From assembly GCF_025370935.1 (NCBI RefSeq), contig NC_133493.1:5257069-5321068 (forward strand): DNA of 64,000 bases, given 5' to 3'. The position numbers and the translations under genes are program-made. This DNA comes from Choristoneura fumiferana. Its lineage: Eukaryota > Arthropoda > Insecta > Lepidoptera > Tortricidae. This document shows, piece by piece, positions 46,770 to 57,643 of the stretch. Positions within the stretch are counted from its first letter, which is position 1; every line of letters begins with the position of its first letter. Below the pieces are notes generated by a model. That model was not told the origin of the DNA, searched no databases, and was given only the letters and a program-made list of their open reading frames with translations.

Positions 46770-47258
46770 ATCATACCGCTCACCGAGCAGTTTCCAGGCC
46801 TCCTTATAATTATCTGACGACACCTCCAGATTGGAAATAATCCTGGCAGCGTCCCCTTCCAGGTACGAAATAAGATAATGAAACTTATGAATCTCCTTTA
46901 TGCGAGTATTATTATGTATAAGGCTTTCAAAAGTATCGCGGAACTCCAGCCAGCGGAAATATGAACCATCAAATTTCGCGATATGTATTTGAGGCAACTT
47001 AAAACTGACATCTTGATGTTCGAGCAAGGATTGAGCCTCGAGTACCATCGATTCTCGTCTTTGTATCTCGATTTTCGTACGTGTTTCAATCAAAGATTTT
47101 GCCATGGCAATATTAATAATGATATCGTGCTCAATACTTTCTTTTTCATCGATCTCATTGCTCATATTATCGCAGTGTAAAAAATTTCTACTTTGTAAAT
47201 TGTCATACTTGCTGGACAGTCCCTCGAATTTTGACAGCTTGAGATTTAGCTCGGCCAT

Positions 47259-47670
47259 TTCAATGTTTGTAAATTCGATTTTACTGCTAACATTCGTTAA
47301 ATAATTATGGCATTTAGTAATTTGACCCTTAATGGAACTACGGGAGGCGATTTAATCCTTTAATGTTCCCTTTTCGGTGCCAGAAAGTGGCTTATCAGTG
47401 CAATCACTATACATAGTGAATTTAGTAAAGGAATGTTATAGAATTTACGCCAATAAATAACAAATAATTGCTCACGCTCCTCATTAACGGTGCACCGGCT
47501 GATAAGAACCGGTTGCGCGCACAGCTGGCGCGCCGCCTCGCTGAGCGTTGCGCAACAAGCAGGAATGCACGCGCCAGTCCCTGGAATAGTCGGCAGGACG
47601 AGTATATATACGATTAGTAATGAGCCGTAAACAAGTTGTGGGAATTTCCAAATAAATCTGCAACTATTTT
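47259..47670 (-). other. Leader and possible 5' LTR of the BEL/Pao fragment
   Basis: Directly upstream of gag. On the - strand it holds a TATATATA-containing GC-rich block (about 47560-47620) typical of a retroelement promoter, then CTGGCACCGAAAAGGG near 47380, which could be a primer binding site. The second LTR is not in the window, so the boundaries are unproven. Confidence 0.3.
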
Positions 47671-48624
47671 AGTATCTATAGTTTTTAAGTAGGGCTATCA
47701 AATTTAATAATATTAAATTAATTTATGCAATTTTATTGTATATGGGTCAAATTATTATGTAAGAAATTTTGTGCAGTAATGAAATAAAATATAAATTAGT
47801 ACCTATCTACAAGCCAAAGATAGGATTCCGTAAGAATATTCGAGAATTTATTTTTATAATTTATATGTAGGTAGGTATGTACATACTAAATTTTTTACGC
47901 TATAGGCACATACAATAGTTAGGTACCTACAGTGCGATTTATTGTAGTTTAACGACTGTTTATTGTACACCACAATATAACAAGCAGAAACTACAGTGAA
48001 CCGGTGCAGAAAAAATTTAAGATGAGATTAAAAATAACAACAAAATTTTAGAGATTTTAGTTTAAAACCTATTTAGATATCATTTCGACTGATTATGTCT
48101 TATTCACTTCTGAAATATAACTTTGTTCAAACAAGTAGAAATGCTATTTCTGGATTTGGAATAGGTATATTTAGGGAGACAGACAAAGGAAGGGCACTTA
48201 ACTTTCGTAGGGCTGCTTCGCGCGGTGTGAGGTTTGGTTCCTTGCACTGCCCGTGCTGGTGAAGAGTCCCGTTTGCAGATTTCGTAATGCGGCTTCAAGT
48301 CTTCCTCAAATTTGGAGCTTCGTCAACCCTTTGGTTCACGCTTTGCGCATGGAGTTGATGGCGAATCCCGGATATTTCTTCTTAATATTTTGCAGTTCCC
48401 CTCATTAGGCTACCAATTTATGTCTTCGACGACACAACGGGGTGTATTAAAATCCCAAAAGTACTCAAAATATGATTTAATAATAGTTTAAATAACAGCA
48501 AGTATCGTGCGTATAGAAATGCGATGGCGAAGCGAATGAATATACGGTAGACGAAAAAAATTATAAAATAAGGGTCAGGGCCTAGCTACGTTGGTGCAAT
48601 CTTCGTAATTGTCTTGCATTTCCA
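47671..48624. other. No intact gene; possible retroelement leader
   Basis: The - strand text at about 48400-48470 (AATTGGTAGCCTAATGAGG after GACATA) resembles a retroelement primer site and leader; the short - strand ORF at 48104-48298 could be a gag start but shows no motif. Confidence 0.3.
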
Positions 48625-48738
48625 TCAGGCGCTTGTACATGGTATATTCAGGCAAGTATAGTGGTATTTACCATTACATGTAGAACACGCAAGCAATGCG
48701 TCGCTGTAATTATTAAGAGAGCAGGCCAAACAATCCAT
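48625..48738 (-). pseudogene. PHD-finger ORF fragment (mobile-element ORF1 type)
   Basis: A 37-residue - strand ORF with Cys3, Cys6, Cys18, Cys21, His26 and Cys29, the first half of a PHD zinc finger, ending in LLACSTCNGKYHYTCLN. Lepidopteran retroelements often begin ORF1 with such a finger before a baculovirus FP-like domain (from memory). It then hits a stop; the following - strand sequence to about 48100 is not recognised. Confidence 0.45.
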
Positions 48739-49403
48739 AACGACGAACAATAACAATTCTCCACTGATGATTAGGTAAAAACAGGAACCAGTTTCTTGTA
48801 CTTATTATTGTTACAACGACGCGCCGCTGTTGCTCATAGGTAGGTACGCAAAGCTCCGTAACTTATCACAACGACTGTCGCAACAATCCTTGCACATTTA
48901 TATAAGCTCACTTCACTGCCACTCAGTTTATACAGTCAGGTTTATTTTGGTGTTAGTTTCAAAACAAACAAACTAGTTTTAATCTATAAATATCAAATTA
49001 ATTTACGTAGCACGGCACAAGCAGGTTGTCGCGGGCGCTGCGATCCACCCTCTCTGTTAAGGTTAATTGCCGCATAAAACACTATCAAAATTATACTTCA
49101 ACTAGCCAAAGAAACAGAAATAGCAAAATTAGATATTGTCTACATCCGCCATGTTCGAATGCACTCTATTGTATCTCCTACCTCTATGGGTTAGCCATCC
49201 GCGGTGACGTTAACACCTTGACGTTGGGATTCGCGCTGTCATCGCTCATCCACCATTACCTCTCATATTTCGTTTTATAGAGTTTTTTTAACGTACAACG
49301 GCAAAAACTAGACACTGGCAAAATTGTCCTTCAATGGACAGCCATATTTTTTTAAAGAAACAACATCTTGACGTTGACTTTACCATAGACTTTACTTTAA
49401 TTA

Positions 49404-50460
49404 ACCCCCGACGCATAAAGAGGGGTGTTATAAGTTTGGCCGCTATGTGTCTGTCTGTGTGTCTGTCTGTGTGTCTGTCTGTGGCACCGTAGCTCTTAAA
49501 CGGGTGGACCGATTTGAATGCGGTTTTTATTTATTTGAAAACTGGTTGTCTAGCGATGGTTCTTAGACATGTTTTATCAAAATCGGTTCAGCCGTTTCAA
49601 GATCATCAGCTCTTTTGTTCGCTGCGGTAGGAATCTTAGACGCATAATGGGTATGTACTTTACTTTCAAACATATTTTGGACCTAAAATTTGTAACACCC
49701 ATGTATGCTATATAACTATGCAAGATTATGGAATTCTCGGCCTGATGCTGCAGCCAGGATATCCAGAACACTAATAGGTACACTCTTGACAAAACTATAG
49801 CAGATGTATCGTGTTTGGATTCGATTTGATCAGTATTTGATTCTACATACAATGCAATAGTAAAAACAGGATGAGCTGATTCTGCAGCCAGGATATCCAG
49901 CACACTAGTACACTCTATAAAAAATAATAGCACATATGTCGTGTTTGGATTCGTTTTGATCAGTATTTGATTCTACATACAATGCAATGATGGCAACAGG
50001 ATGAGCTGATGCTGCAGCCAGGATATCTAGCACACTAGTACCTGCACTATAAAAAATAATAGCACATATGTCGTGTTTGGATTCGTTTTGATCAGTAATT
50101 GATTCTACATACAATGCAGTGGTGGCAACACGACGAGCTGATGCTGCAGCCAGGATATCCAGCACACCAGTATACTCTTGAAAAAATAATAGCAGATATG
50201 TCGTGTTTGATTCCTTTGATCAGTATTTGATTCTACATACAATGTAATGTCGGCAGCACGATGAACTGATGCTGCAGCCAGGATATCCAACACACTAGTA
50301 CACTTTTTTTTTTAAACATCAAAGTTTAAAAAACATGAAATAAAAAAACTTAAATTTAAAATTTAAAAAACCCCCGACAAAAAAACACCTGCAAAAATAA
50401 AAAAAACGCCCGAACAAAAAGCCGCCTTAAAAAAGACAATTAAAAAGTAAAAAATAATTA
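49404..50460 (+). repeat. Family-A repeat, long form with tandem array
   Basis: Starts AACCCCCGACGCATAAAGAG; near the right end AAAAACCCCCGAC and AAACGCCCGAACAAAAAGCC. Holds the 131-bp array at 49740-50305. Confidence 0.65.
49740..50305 (+). repeat. 131-bp tandem repeat, about 4.5 units
   Basis: CTGCAGCCAGGATATC recurs at 49748, 49882, 50012, 50144 and 50272 (steps 134, 130, 132, 128). Units share GTCGTGTTTGGATTCG and TTGATTCTACATACAATGCA. Short - strand ORFs (49577-49933, 49905-50165, 50105-50293) are repeat-encoded with units near SVLDILAAASAH; the frame is not kept across all units. Confidence 0.85.
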
Positions 50461-50462
50461 TG

Positions 50463-50560
50463 CACTACCTAGCTGTTGCCCGCGACTTCATCTGCTAACT
50501 ATTCGTTTATCCCTATCCCGCGGGGAATATGCTGATTTACCTAAGCGTCGTTTTATCTAA
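50463..50560 (+). repeat. Retroelement tail, partial
   Basis: CACTACCTAGCTGTTGCCCG and CTATCCCGCGGGGAATATG, following a family-A end in the same order as at 26760-26990. Confidence 0.6.
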
Positions 50561-50639
50561 GCGTCGTCGGTGTAGGGGGACCGGCTAAAGCTAATACTTT
50601 AAAAAATACATGTACTTTAGTTTCCTGTTAACCTCTGCA

Positions 50640-51173
50640 CAAAAGACGAAGACTTCGTTATCTATTATGAATTTGATGACGTTACGTCAGCAATAATTAT
50701 TTTTTTTTTTAATGTGGATAGGATTCATTAAAAATAATAATACCGAAATAAGTTTCTTAAAATAGTCTATATTTATCAAATAAATTATAAAAACCATACA
50801 ACAAAAATATGAAGCATGACCAATTGTTGGTAAAAAACGCATTTTTTTCTTAATTGAATTAAGTTTAATTTAAATAGGTGCAATCTATAAAATAATCTTT
50901 TGAGAAACTTGGATTTAAAGTGACGCGAATGAAAGGTAAAAGGGGTGATAACGACAAGTTTTTACAGAATGTATGTTATTAATGATTAAGTACCCATTAA
51001 AAAAAATAGTGGTATCCTATGACCTCTCAAGCAGAGGGTCATAGGTTTGAGCATGGGCTGGTTGGTGGCTCTGAGTTTCTGCCTAAATAATATTCGGAAT
51101 TCGCAAATTATGCGTAAAGCTCATTTGGGTTACATTGGTAATGTGTAATAGAATTCAAAAGATGGGTGGGGAG
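50640..51173. other. P450 downstream region
   Basis: AT-rich; 51005-51080 has GACCTCTCAAGCAGAGGGTC, an old family-1 SINE head. No clear poly(A) signal close after the P450 stop on -. Confidence 0.4.
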
Positions 51174-53292
51174 TTAAGTTCTTGGAGTAAAAATAAGTGG
51201 TAGGCCGCCGATGATTCCTTGCACTATGTTAGTGGTGGGGTCGAGCAGGGGGCAGCGCACGGTGGCCGGCGCGGGTACCACTGAGAACTGGGACAAGATG
51301 GCCGCCAGCCCCGCCAGGGACTGAATCAGACCCAAACGCTCTCCTGCGAACAAATGGTAGATTTAACAACAAATGCATAAAACGTTCCAGTCCATTATTA
51401 TTACGTACCTATACGTGAACGACGATAGGTATTATTTATTCAGAAATATTTCAGCAAGCGATTGAGTTAATTCGACTGTATTTGTTTATTATGGGTGACG
51501 TAAACATTTTTCATACTTTGGTCGATGTTCAATGTACACGCAGTTCAAAGTAAAGGCGCGAATACATTTTGTATCATAAATTTCGATAGCTAATCTGCAG
51601 AGGGTGTTCAAGCAAACCAACCCAACTGTCTGCATTTATTGAGATTGAGAAAAATCTTGAGACTTCGTAGCATGCATAGGTACATCGATGGTCTATTTTT
51701 AACAATTTTAATTTTAATTTGAATGTCAAATGTACTAAATACTTAAGCGTTTTCTCCCGTTTGCTCTTGTCAAAATAAAAAAATGCAAAATTTTGCACTT
51801 AGCTAGGTACATATCAGTAAATGTTTGCTTATCTTGGAGTTAACCTTGTAAAATTACGTAAAGGACTTCCAGCGCTAAACGTATCAGGTATACAGGTGAA
51901 ATACTTTTGATTAAACTTACCGATGCATGCCCGTGGTCCGGAGCCGAATGGAAGAAATGCAAATTTATGTTTCGGTTCATTGCATTCTGGGCTGAACCGC
52001 TCAGGCCGAAAATCGTCTGGCCTGTCCCAGTACTTCGGGTCATTGTGTAGCGCTTGCGTCGAGATCACAACTCGTGTTCCCTCTTCTATCGTCAACTCTA
52101 AGTCAGGAAATGTGTACTTTTTTCGACACGTTCGTATCATTCTGCCGGCTGGAGGAAGTACCCGCATTCCCTCCTGAAACGCCCATTCCAAATAGCGCAT
52201 CTCTTTTATCGCGTCGTAACTCAACTTATTATTGTAATTTGCTAGCACTTGATCAATCTCCTCCTGTATTTTCTTTTGTACTTTCGGGTTGTAAGCGATC
52301 TCGTGTAGTGTATAGCTGGAAGACGAGGCAGATGTTTCAAAGCCAGCTGCAAAGAATATGAACACCTGAGCTGCGATGAGCTCGTCGTCCATTTCCATTG
52401 ACACGCGCTCCGGCGTCCCGTCCGGTTTCATCTTTTCCATAGACTTGCACTCCATTTTTCCTTTCGCCTTTATCTCTAACATCAGGTCGATAAAGTCGTG
52501 CCTGCCCGATGGTTTATAATTTCTCTCTTTTAAGATTTTGTTGACCAAGTCACAAAAATCTTTTTCTACTATACCATGAACTTTCGCATGTCTGAAAGTA
52601 TACGGAAAAAAAGTTTTCAGCATGATAGTTAGAAATTTTTTGGTGCATACCTGAAAAATTCTGGCACCAAGTTTTCGAAAATTTGAATCTTCATCATGGA
52701 GTGCATCGCCGCCAATCCCGAGGCCGCAAGCGCCGATGAAGTCCGTTGAATATCGCGCCATAAGGTCCCGCGCATCGACTGGCTGCCCACCTGCGCTGAT
52801 GGTTCGCGTGCGCTCTTGTAGCCGTTCGGCGCGCTCTACGATGAGCGGGAACATCGCCTTCAGCTTGCAGCTCGTGAACGCCGGCGTCGTGCTGTGCCGC
52901 AAAAGCCGCCATATATCACCTTCAACCACCAGTAAATTTTTTCTCAAAAGTTCAACATTGCGATGATCATTGTCGGTCTCATAGAGTCCTCTTGAGTAAA
53001 AATAGTCAAAATCTGTTGTCCAAATACGCTTAATAATATCTGGATCTCTGACCAACAGTTCGGGATTTGAGGACCAGAACAAACCAACCACTTTCTCTTC
53101 GGGATACTTCCAATATAATTTTTCTACAAGTTGCGATATAGTTTTCTGTGCCAAAAAACTGGGGGCCATGTTACCAAAAATGGGTATAGGTTTATCGTAT
53201 TTTACTCCTTTCTTCTCCCAGTATTTGAAAGTCCTCGTGGTGTAAAAATAAAACGCCACGATAATACTTCCAATAATCATTAAGTGGATCAT
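51174..53292 (-). CDS. Cytochrome P450, CYP3-clan type (CYP6/CYP321-like), two exons
   Basis: Exon 1 is complement(51921-53292) and exon 2 complement(51174-51343); the 577-bp GT-AG intron splits the Gly codon of the heme loop. The joined product is 513 aa, normal for a microsomal P450. Visible: N-terminal membrane anchor about 1-17; WRLLR at 128-132 (helix C); AAGFETS at 315-321 (helix I, oxygen activation); ExxR at 374-377 (helix K, EGMR); PERF at 430-433; heme loop FGSGPRACIG at 449-458 with Cys456 as heme ligand. Exon 2 supplies the GERLGLIQ helix L start and the GC-rich C-terminus. The family is a guess from general resemblance; the CYP3 clan includes many plant-toxin and insecticide oxidases. 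It appears intact. Confidence 0.92.
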
Positions 53293-53329
53293 GATGCTTG
53301 CTTGCGCTGCGAACTGTATCGATAATAAT

Positions 53330-53361
53330 GTGTTGACTGTGAAGCGGGCGGCGGTTTATAT
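53330..53361 (-). promoter_or_regulatory. P450 core promoter (TATA box and initiator-like site)
   Basis: On the - strand ATATAAA (53355-53361) precedes ACAGTC (about 53334-53339) by roughly 20-25 nt, and the ATG follows about 40 nt further on. Spacing fits an arthropod TATA plus initiator (TCAGT-like) promoter with a short leader. No transcript evidence. Confidence 0.45.
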
Positions 53362-53402
53362 TACTACAACCTGTATCATTATCAGGCTGTATATTAACGC
53401 TT

Positions 53403-53530
53403 CGTAGTCAATACAATACAATAACTCTTTATTGAACACCAACACATAATAAGCGGTATAGAAAACACACGTATATTGAGATTTTCCAAGGTAAGGCCTT
53501 GTCGATGCAGAGCGATCTCTTCTAGGCAAC
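53403..53530 (-). repeat. Truncated SINE just upstream of the P450
   Basis: On -: TTGCCTAGAAGAGATCGCTC and a TTCAATAAAGAGTTATTGTA end, the 3' half of a common lepidopteran SINE type (Metulj-like, from memory). It begins about 110 bp upstream of the P450 start codon. Confidence 0.6.
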
Positions 53531-54189
53531 TTTACAATAGATAGAAAGGAAGGAAGGTATGGTATTAATTATTGCATTGCATTGCAAATGTCGTCATCTA
53601 TGTATAAGGAAAATTATATTATAAGAGGTTTAATATTGTTGGGAATTAGTATATTGTAGTTACAGAGAAGAGGGGAAGGAATGTAAAAAAAAAAGTTGAC
53701 AGTTAGATGGGTAAGGCCGCGAATTTGGTTGGACCAATGTGACATAGAAATAACATAAAAAAAATACGTGAAAAATAAATAGATTTATTATTCCACACTT
53801 TTCAAATTACACGAAAGCTACAAAAAGATTTTAACTTTAAAAGATTTTATATTGTTACAAATAAATTTCAGGACTGACCATTGAACTTGGCACCTTGGCA
53901 CTTGCCGCCCTTAGATCTCACTTCTTTTGTCGTTAAAGTCAACAAGCAAGACATATATTAATATTGAATTTGGCCCTGATTTCACATTTATGTTTTGATG
54001 GAATATCATTACTTCTTGTACAGAAATAATCTAATTTAAAAATAAAGAATTTATTTCATTAAATACATATTACATCAAAATTAAATAAAAACTACAATAA
54101 AATCACATCAACGATAAAATCAAAACAATAAAAAATGAAGACTAAAAAAATTAATAAATTAATACACAAGAAATTAAAATAAAGTAAAA
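53531..54189. other. No gene recognised
   Basis: A-rich, low-complexity sequence between the P450 promoter region and LINE remnants. Confidence 0.5.
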
Positions 54190-54880
54190 AAAAAATACCA
54201 AACTAACAAAACAACCCACCCCGCATTGTTCCCGGCGAAAAAGTACCCATCACACTGGCAGCGCTGCCCTGCTGAACGGCGATGGACTACTTCTGCACCA
54301 GAAACGACCCGTAGCGAGAGTCCAACCGAACCGCTCACCCAGTTGTCTCCACCGCAAGCGGAACAAAAAGGTAGTTCGAGAGAGCCGCATACTTCTTGCG
54401 CTTTCTAAGAGCCGCCTACTTAGTGGCCGCCCCCCCAGACCTTACAGTACGACCAAGATGCCCAGGCGCAAAAGTGTTGACACAAGTGGCATCCCATAAA
54501 AGGCACTTTTCTTCCTGCCTGGGCACCAAAGTCAAGCCATCCGGTGTTTTGCCACCCGACTGACTGAGACCCGGAGGCTCCAAAACGCACGGAACATTAG
54601 CGGAGACCAACGCCCTCCGAATAATATCGTTAAGGGCTTGATGACGCTGGAATCTCCCGCACAACGACAACAACTCAATGCGTGGTGACCGTTGCTCTCC
54701 ACTATAGAGCCGCAGATGCATGAATGAGGCTCACCCACATCACAGCCCCGACGAAGCGCAACCGCCACCCGCAAGGAGTCGTCATCAAGGAGGGTCCCCA
54801 AATGCGGAGAAAGAAGCGCATGCAACCACGCCCTGTATTCCGATCTAACCACCGCATTCAATCTAGCCCTATCCACCCCG
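54190..54880 (-). pseudogene. LINE ORF2 C-terminal remnant with CxC...HxxxC motif
   Basis: The - strand encodes RVAVALRRGCDVGEPHSCIC followed by GHHALSC, a C-terminal zinc motif seen in some arthropod non-LTR elements. After a frameshift near 54660 it continues as ALNDIIRRALVSANVP and VLEPPGLSQSGGKTPDG, then reads on through in-frame stops towards 54190. Decayed; the clade is not resolved. Confidence 0.6.
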
Positions 54881-54948
54881 CAGCCCTCTACAATCTCTAT
54901 GACAAAAGTGTTTAGAATTCTTGTCTTTATTAATACATTTAAAAAATA

Positions 54949-55128
54949 AAAAACCCGACTGTCTTAAAAATAATAAAAAGAAGAAAACAAAGTCTATTGG
55001 GCTAGAACTCTGTTAAGTAGCTAACATAAAGTTCAACAGTCGGGACCCAAGGTACAAAGAATTTTTGAGCTGGTCCCAATAGACTTGTTTTCTTCTTTTT
55101 ATTATTTTTAAGGCAGTCGGGTTTTTGA
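54949..55128. mobile_element. MITE AAAACCCGACTGTCTTAAAA, 180 bp
   Basis: Arms of about 55 bp: AACCCGACTGTCTTAAAAAT and its complement TTTTTAAGGCAGTCGGGTT, enclosing AAGAAGAAAACAAAGTCTAT. Confidence 0.78.
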
Positions 55129-55757
55129 TTTTTTTAATTTATTGTTTTATTTCACACTTTTTTGATATTTCTGTGAAAATGGTAGACTAAAACATATATA
55201 TTTAGAATGGGCTAGTTATTAGCTTTCATTCGATACCCTACTCGATAGGATTAAATATTTTTTTGAAAACACAATTTGGCGTCAAAAATCTGCCATTTTG
55301 ATTCTTCAAGAATTTCATGTACCCAGTGTCACTCGCGTCATCGATATGAATCCAATGACGTATCATTTATCAAAATCGGTTCAGCCGTTGAGTAGTTACG
55401 TACGAGAGGACATAGAAATAGACATCTGTACCTCCTGTGATAAGTGATACAAGTGCAAAATCGTCATTTTACAGGAGAGCGAAAATAAGATTTAAAAAAA
55501 TCTTATTTGTGAGCCAAGGGGGCTAGCATACCAAAGCACTTTTTACTATACATAAAAATATATTCTATGCATTTTTAGTGTTTTTCGGTAAATATTGTAA
55601 GTTCGAAGAAAATCGCGAAAAACCTGTGAGTTGTACCTATTGAAATGTCTAATATGAGTAAGTAAATAATATGTGTTAGATGATACAAGTTCAGTTATAT
55701 CATGATGCACCCCTGAAGCACCCATAATACCTCTTGGTGTGAACTGATATGATGAAC

Positions 55758-56112
55758 GTCACTTAAAAAAATGTGCGTAATTAATAATTCATTTTATTTG
55801 TACAAGTGCTTTTAATTTAGTCCTTGGAATTGGTTTAAATAGCCCCAACATAAATTGCAGACGCATATACCAACAATATTTTTGCGGTCGTAAATAATTC
55901 ATTGGTATTTTTTTTCCTATCCTGTACGCGTAAAGTCGATTCTCGCTTGACCATTTTGTACAGCTCGTAAGTCTCGAACGTCACTTGAAAAAATTTGCAA
56001 TATAATTATTAATTTTATTTGTACAAGTGCATTAAATATAGTCATTGAAATTGGTTTCAATAGTCCCAACATAAATTGTAGACGTATACCAACAATATTT
56101 TCGAGGTCGTAG
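55758..56112 (+). repeat. Direct repeat pair, about 140 bp each
   Basis: 55758-55895 and 55979-56112 share ATTTTATTTGTACAAGTGC, CCCAACATAAATTG and ATACCAACAATATTTT in the same order, roughly 80-85% alike. No function is apparent. Confidence 0.75.
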
Positions 56113-56160
56113 GCGTAGCGAGGCGCAGATAATGAAGTATACTTACTTACATAGAAAATA

Positions 56161-56636
56161 CAAGGAGTTTTCTGGTAAATGACTTTGGAAAATGTAAACT
56201 TGAAAATAAATTTGGGAAAAACTAAATTAATGACATTTCAACAAAGAACGAAAAATGCACGTAAATTGAACATAGTTTACAACGATCAACAAATCGACCA
56301 AACGGAAACAACAAAATTCTTAGGTTTAAGTCTAGATAATAAGTTGACGTGGCACGATCAAACTGACACTATATGTAAAAAGCTAAATCAATTTCCTATG
56401 CTTTATACAATCTTAGAAAGGTTGTTAATGAGTCAGTGGTGTTAACCGCATACCATGTCTATGTTACATCATCACTCAGATACGGTATCATATTCTGGGC
56501 TAACTCAACTAACAGAGAAATGGTATTTAGGACGCAGAAAAAATGCATTAGATCTTTATGTGGCATTAACTACCTCGACTCGTGTAAACCACATTTCCAG
56601 AGACTACGTATACTAACGTTCCCTAGATTATATATA
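56161..56636 (+). pseudogene. LINE reverse transcriptase, 5' piece (split by the gypsy-like element)
   Basis: The translation from 56179 carries the RT thumb signature FLGLSLDNKLTWHDQ. After a frameshift near 56420-56440 it continues in another frame (VTSSLRYGIIFW, then RLRILTFPRLYI) up to the insertion at 56636. The order of motifs is that of Jockey/R1-type LINE ORF2 C-termini. The 5' part of the LINE is missing. Confidence 0.8.
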
Positions 56637-57182
56637 TGTCGAAGGGCGGATCGGGTCCGCTCGATCGCCGTCGTCACTCTCGCCGTTCGCCATATTCATT
56701 TTGATATGATTAGCCCAACAAATAAGAACACTCAAAGTTCAACTCACCACACTTTATTAAAAATCTAAAAAGATTAAATCACAATACTCTAGGATGATTT
56801 GGATAATTAAAGATGAAAGATTAATCACAACGGAACGCAGTGAGGTTGGCTGCGTTGACGGTTCCTGTCCTTCTCCTTTCGCTCTCAAAACAAGAATGCC
56901 AAATCAAAACTACCCGCCATCGCAGTCAAACACACTCAAGCATAGACAACCTCTTTTTCTTTTTTTTTAACATAAACAAGGCTTGGGCATTCCGCAAACT
57001 GCCAGTGTCGTGTACGTGGGTCTGCGACACGGCCATTCTGACTTTTCACACGTCCTCGTGGGAGGAAGTATCTGAAATGAAAGGAAATAGTCCCACGGGA
57101 GTAACATGTTCACTCGGCTATCCTGACCAACAAGCAAGGGTTGGTCAGTAGTCGCTACTCTACACGTTTCAAAACAATGACA
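56637..57182 (-). repeat. 3' LTR of the gypsy-like element (546 bp)
   Basis: Begins TGTCGAAGG and ends ...AATGACA as read on +. It contains the same GATCGCCGTCGTCACTC block as the 5' LTR. The stretch 57010-57182 matches the end of the 5' LTR only weakly (shared GGGTCTGCGA, TATCCTG and TTTCAAAAC). Confidence 0.75.
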
Positions 57183-57283
57183 GTTTAATTCAATATGAAA
57201 CAAACAAAACTAGAATGCAAACAATGTGATTACATTATTTCTGTAGCTCTATCATAAGTGCAAGATAAACTAGCGCTCTGCAT

Positions 57284-57600
57284 CACTGTCTAACCAACAG
57301 TGAAAATCAACTTAGTACTTAACCAGTACTCTGCTACTATCGCTTAACCAGCAATAGCAAAATAGTAACCAATAGTGCCTAACCAGCACTCTGCCGCTAA
57401 TTGCTTAACCAGCAATAGCAAAAATAACAACCAATAGTGCCTAACCAGCACTCTGCAGCTAATGCCTAACCAGCAATAGCAAAATAACATCCAATAGTGC
57501 CTAACCAGCACTCTGCAGCTAATGCTTAACCAGCAATAGCAAAAATCAAATAACAGTGCTCTACCAGCACTCTGCATTTTATCGCTTAACCAGCGATAAA
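57284..57600 (-). repeat. ~60-bp minisatellite in the 3' untranslated part of the gypsy-like element
   Basis: Four to five tandem units, each with AACCAGCACTCTGC and TTAACCAGCAATAGCAAAA, lie between the end of gag-pol and the 3' LTR. Inner units are nearly identical and edge units degenerate. A short ORF through it (57344-57577) is a by-product of the repeat. Confidence 0.85.
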
Positions 57601-57643
57601 AACTAAATAGCGCTTAAAAACAATAGAGCAAAAGAAATAAACA

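Larger units (their letters stand above)
45110..47258 (-). pseudogene. BEL/Pao-type retrotransposon gag, interrupted
   Basis: From the Met at 47258 the - strand encodes a Gag-like protein with the IAKFDGSYFRWLEFRDTF signature (DUF1759-type BEL/Pao Gag). A SINE at 46473-46769 splits the ORF; beyond it the same frame continues (46468 down to 45901) to an Asn-rich stretch and a zinc knuckle beginning CIICNKNN. The frame then runs into a TIR element (45213-45900). A second zinc-knuckle-like stretch (NCLRQGHPLNEC) is readable at 45140-45210. Protease, RT and integrase are absent. A dead retroelement, not a host gene. Confidence 0.8.

Noticed and set aside
49577..50293. Overlapping repeat-bearing ORFs on - as a leucine-rich or membrane protein gene
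   Set aside because: The coding pattern follows the 131-bp tandem unit, which is not a multiple of three, so the frame cannot continue through the array.
49740..50305. CRISPR array
   Set aside because: Repeats are contiguous 131-bp units without unique spacers, in a eukaryotic genome.
52694..52966. ORFs overlapping the P450 in other frames
   Set aside because: Shadows of the conserved P450 frame in GC-rich sequence.
54226..54408. 60-codon + strand ORF
   Set aside because: It is antisense to the LINE C-terminal remnant on -.
57344..57577. 77-codon ORF on - as a small gene of the gypsy-like element (env-like)
   Set aside because: It is a translation of the 60-bp minisatellite; no signal peptide or fusion motif was seen.
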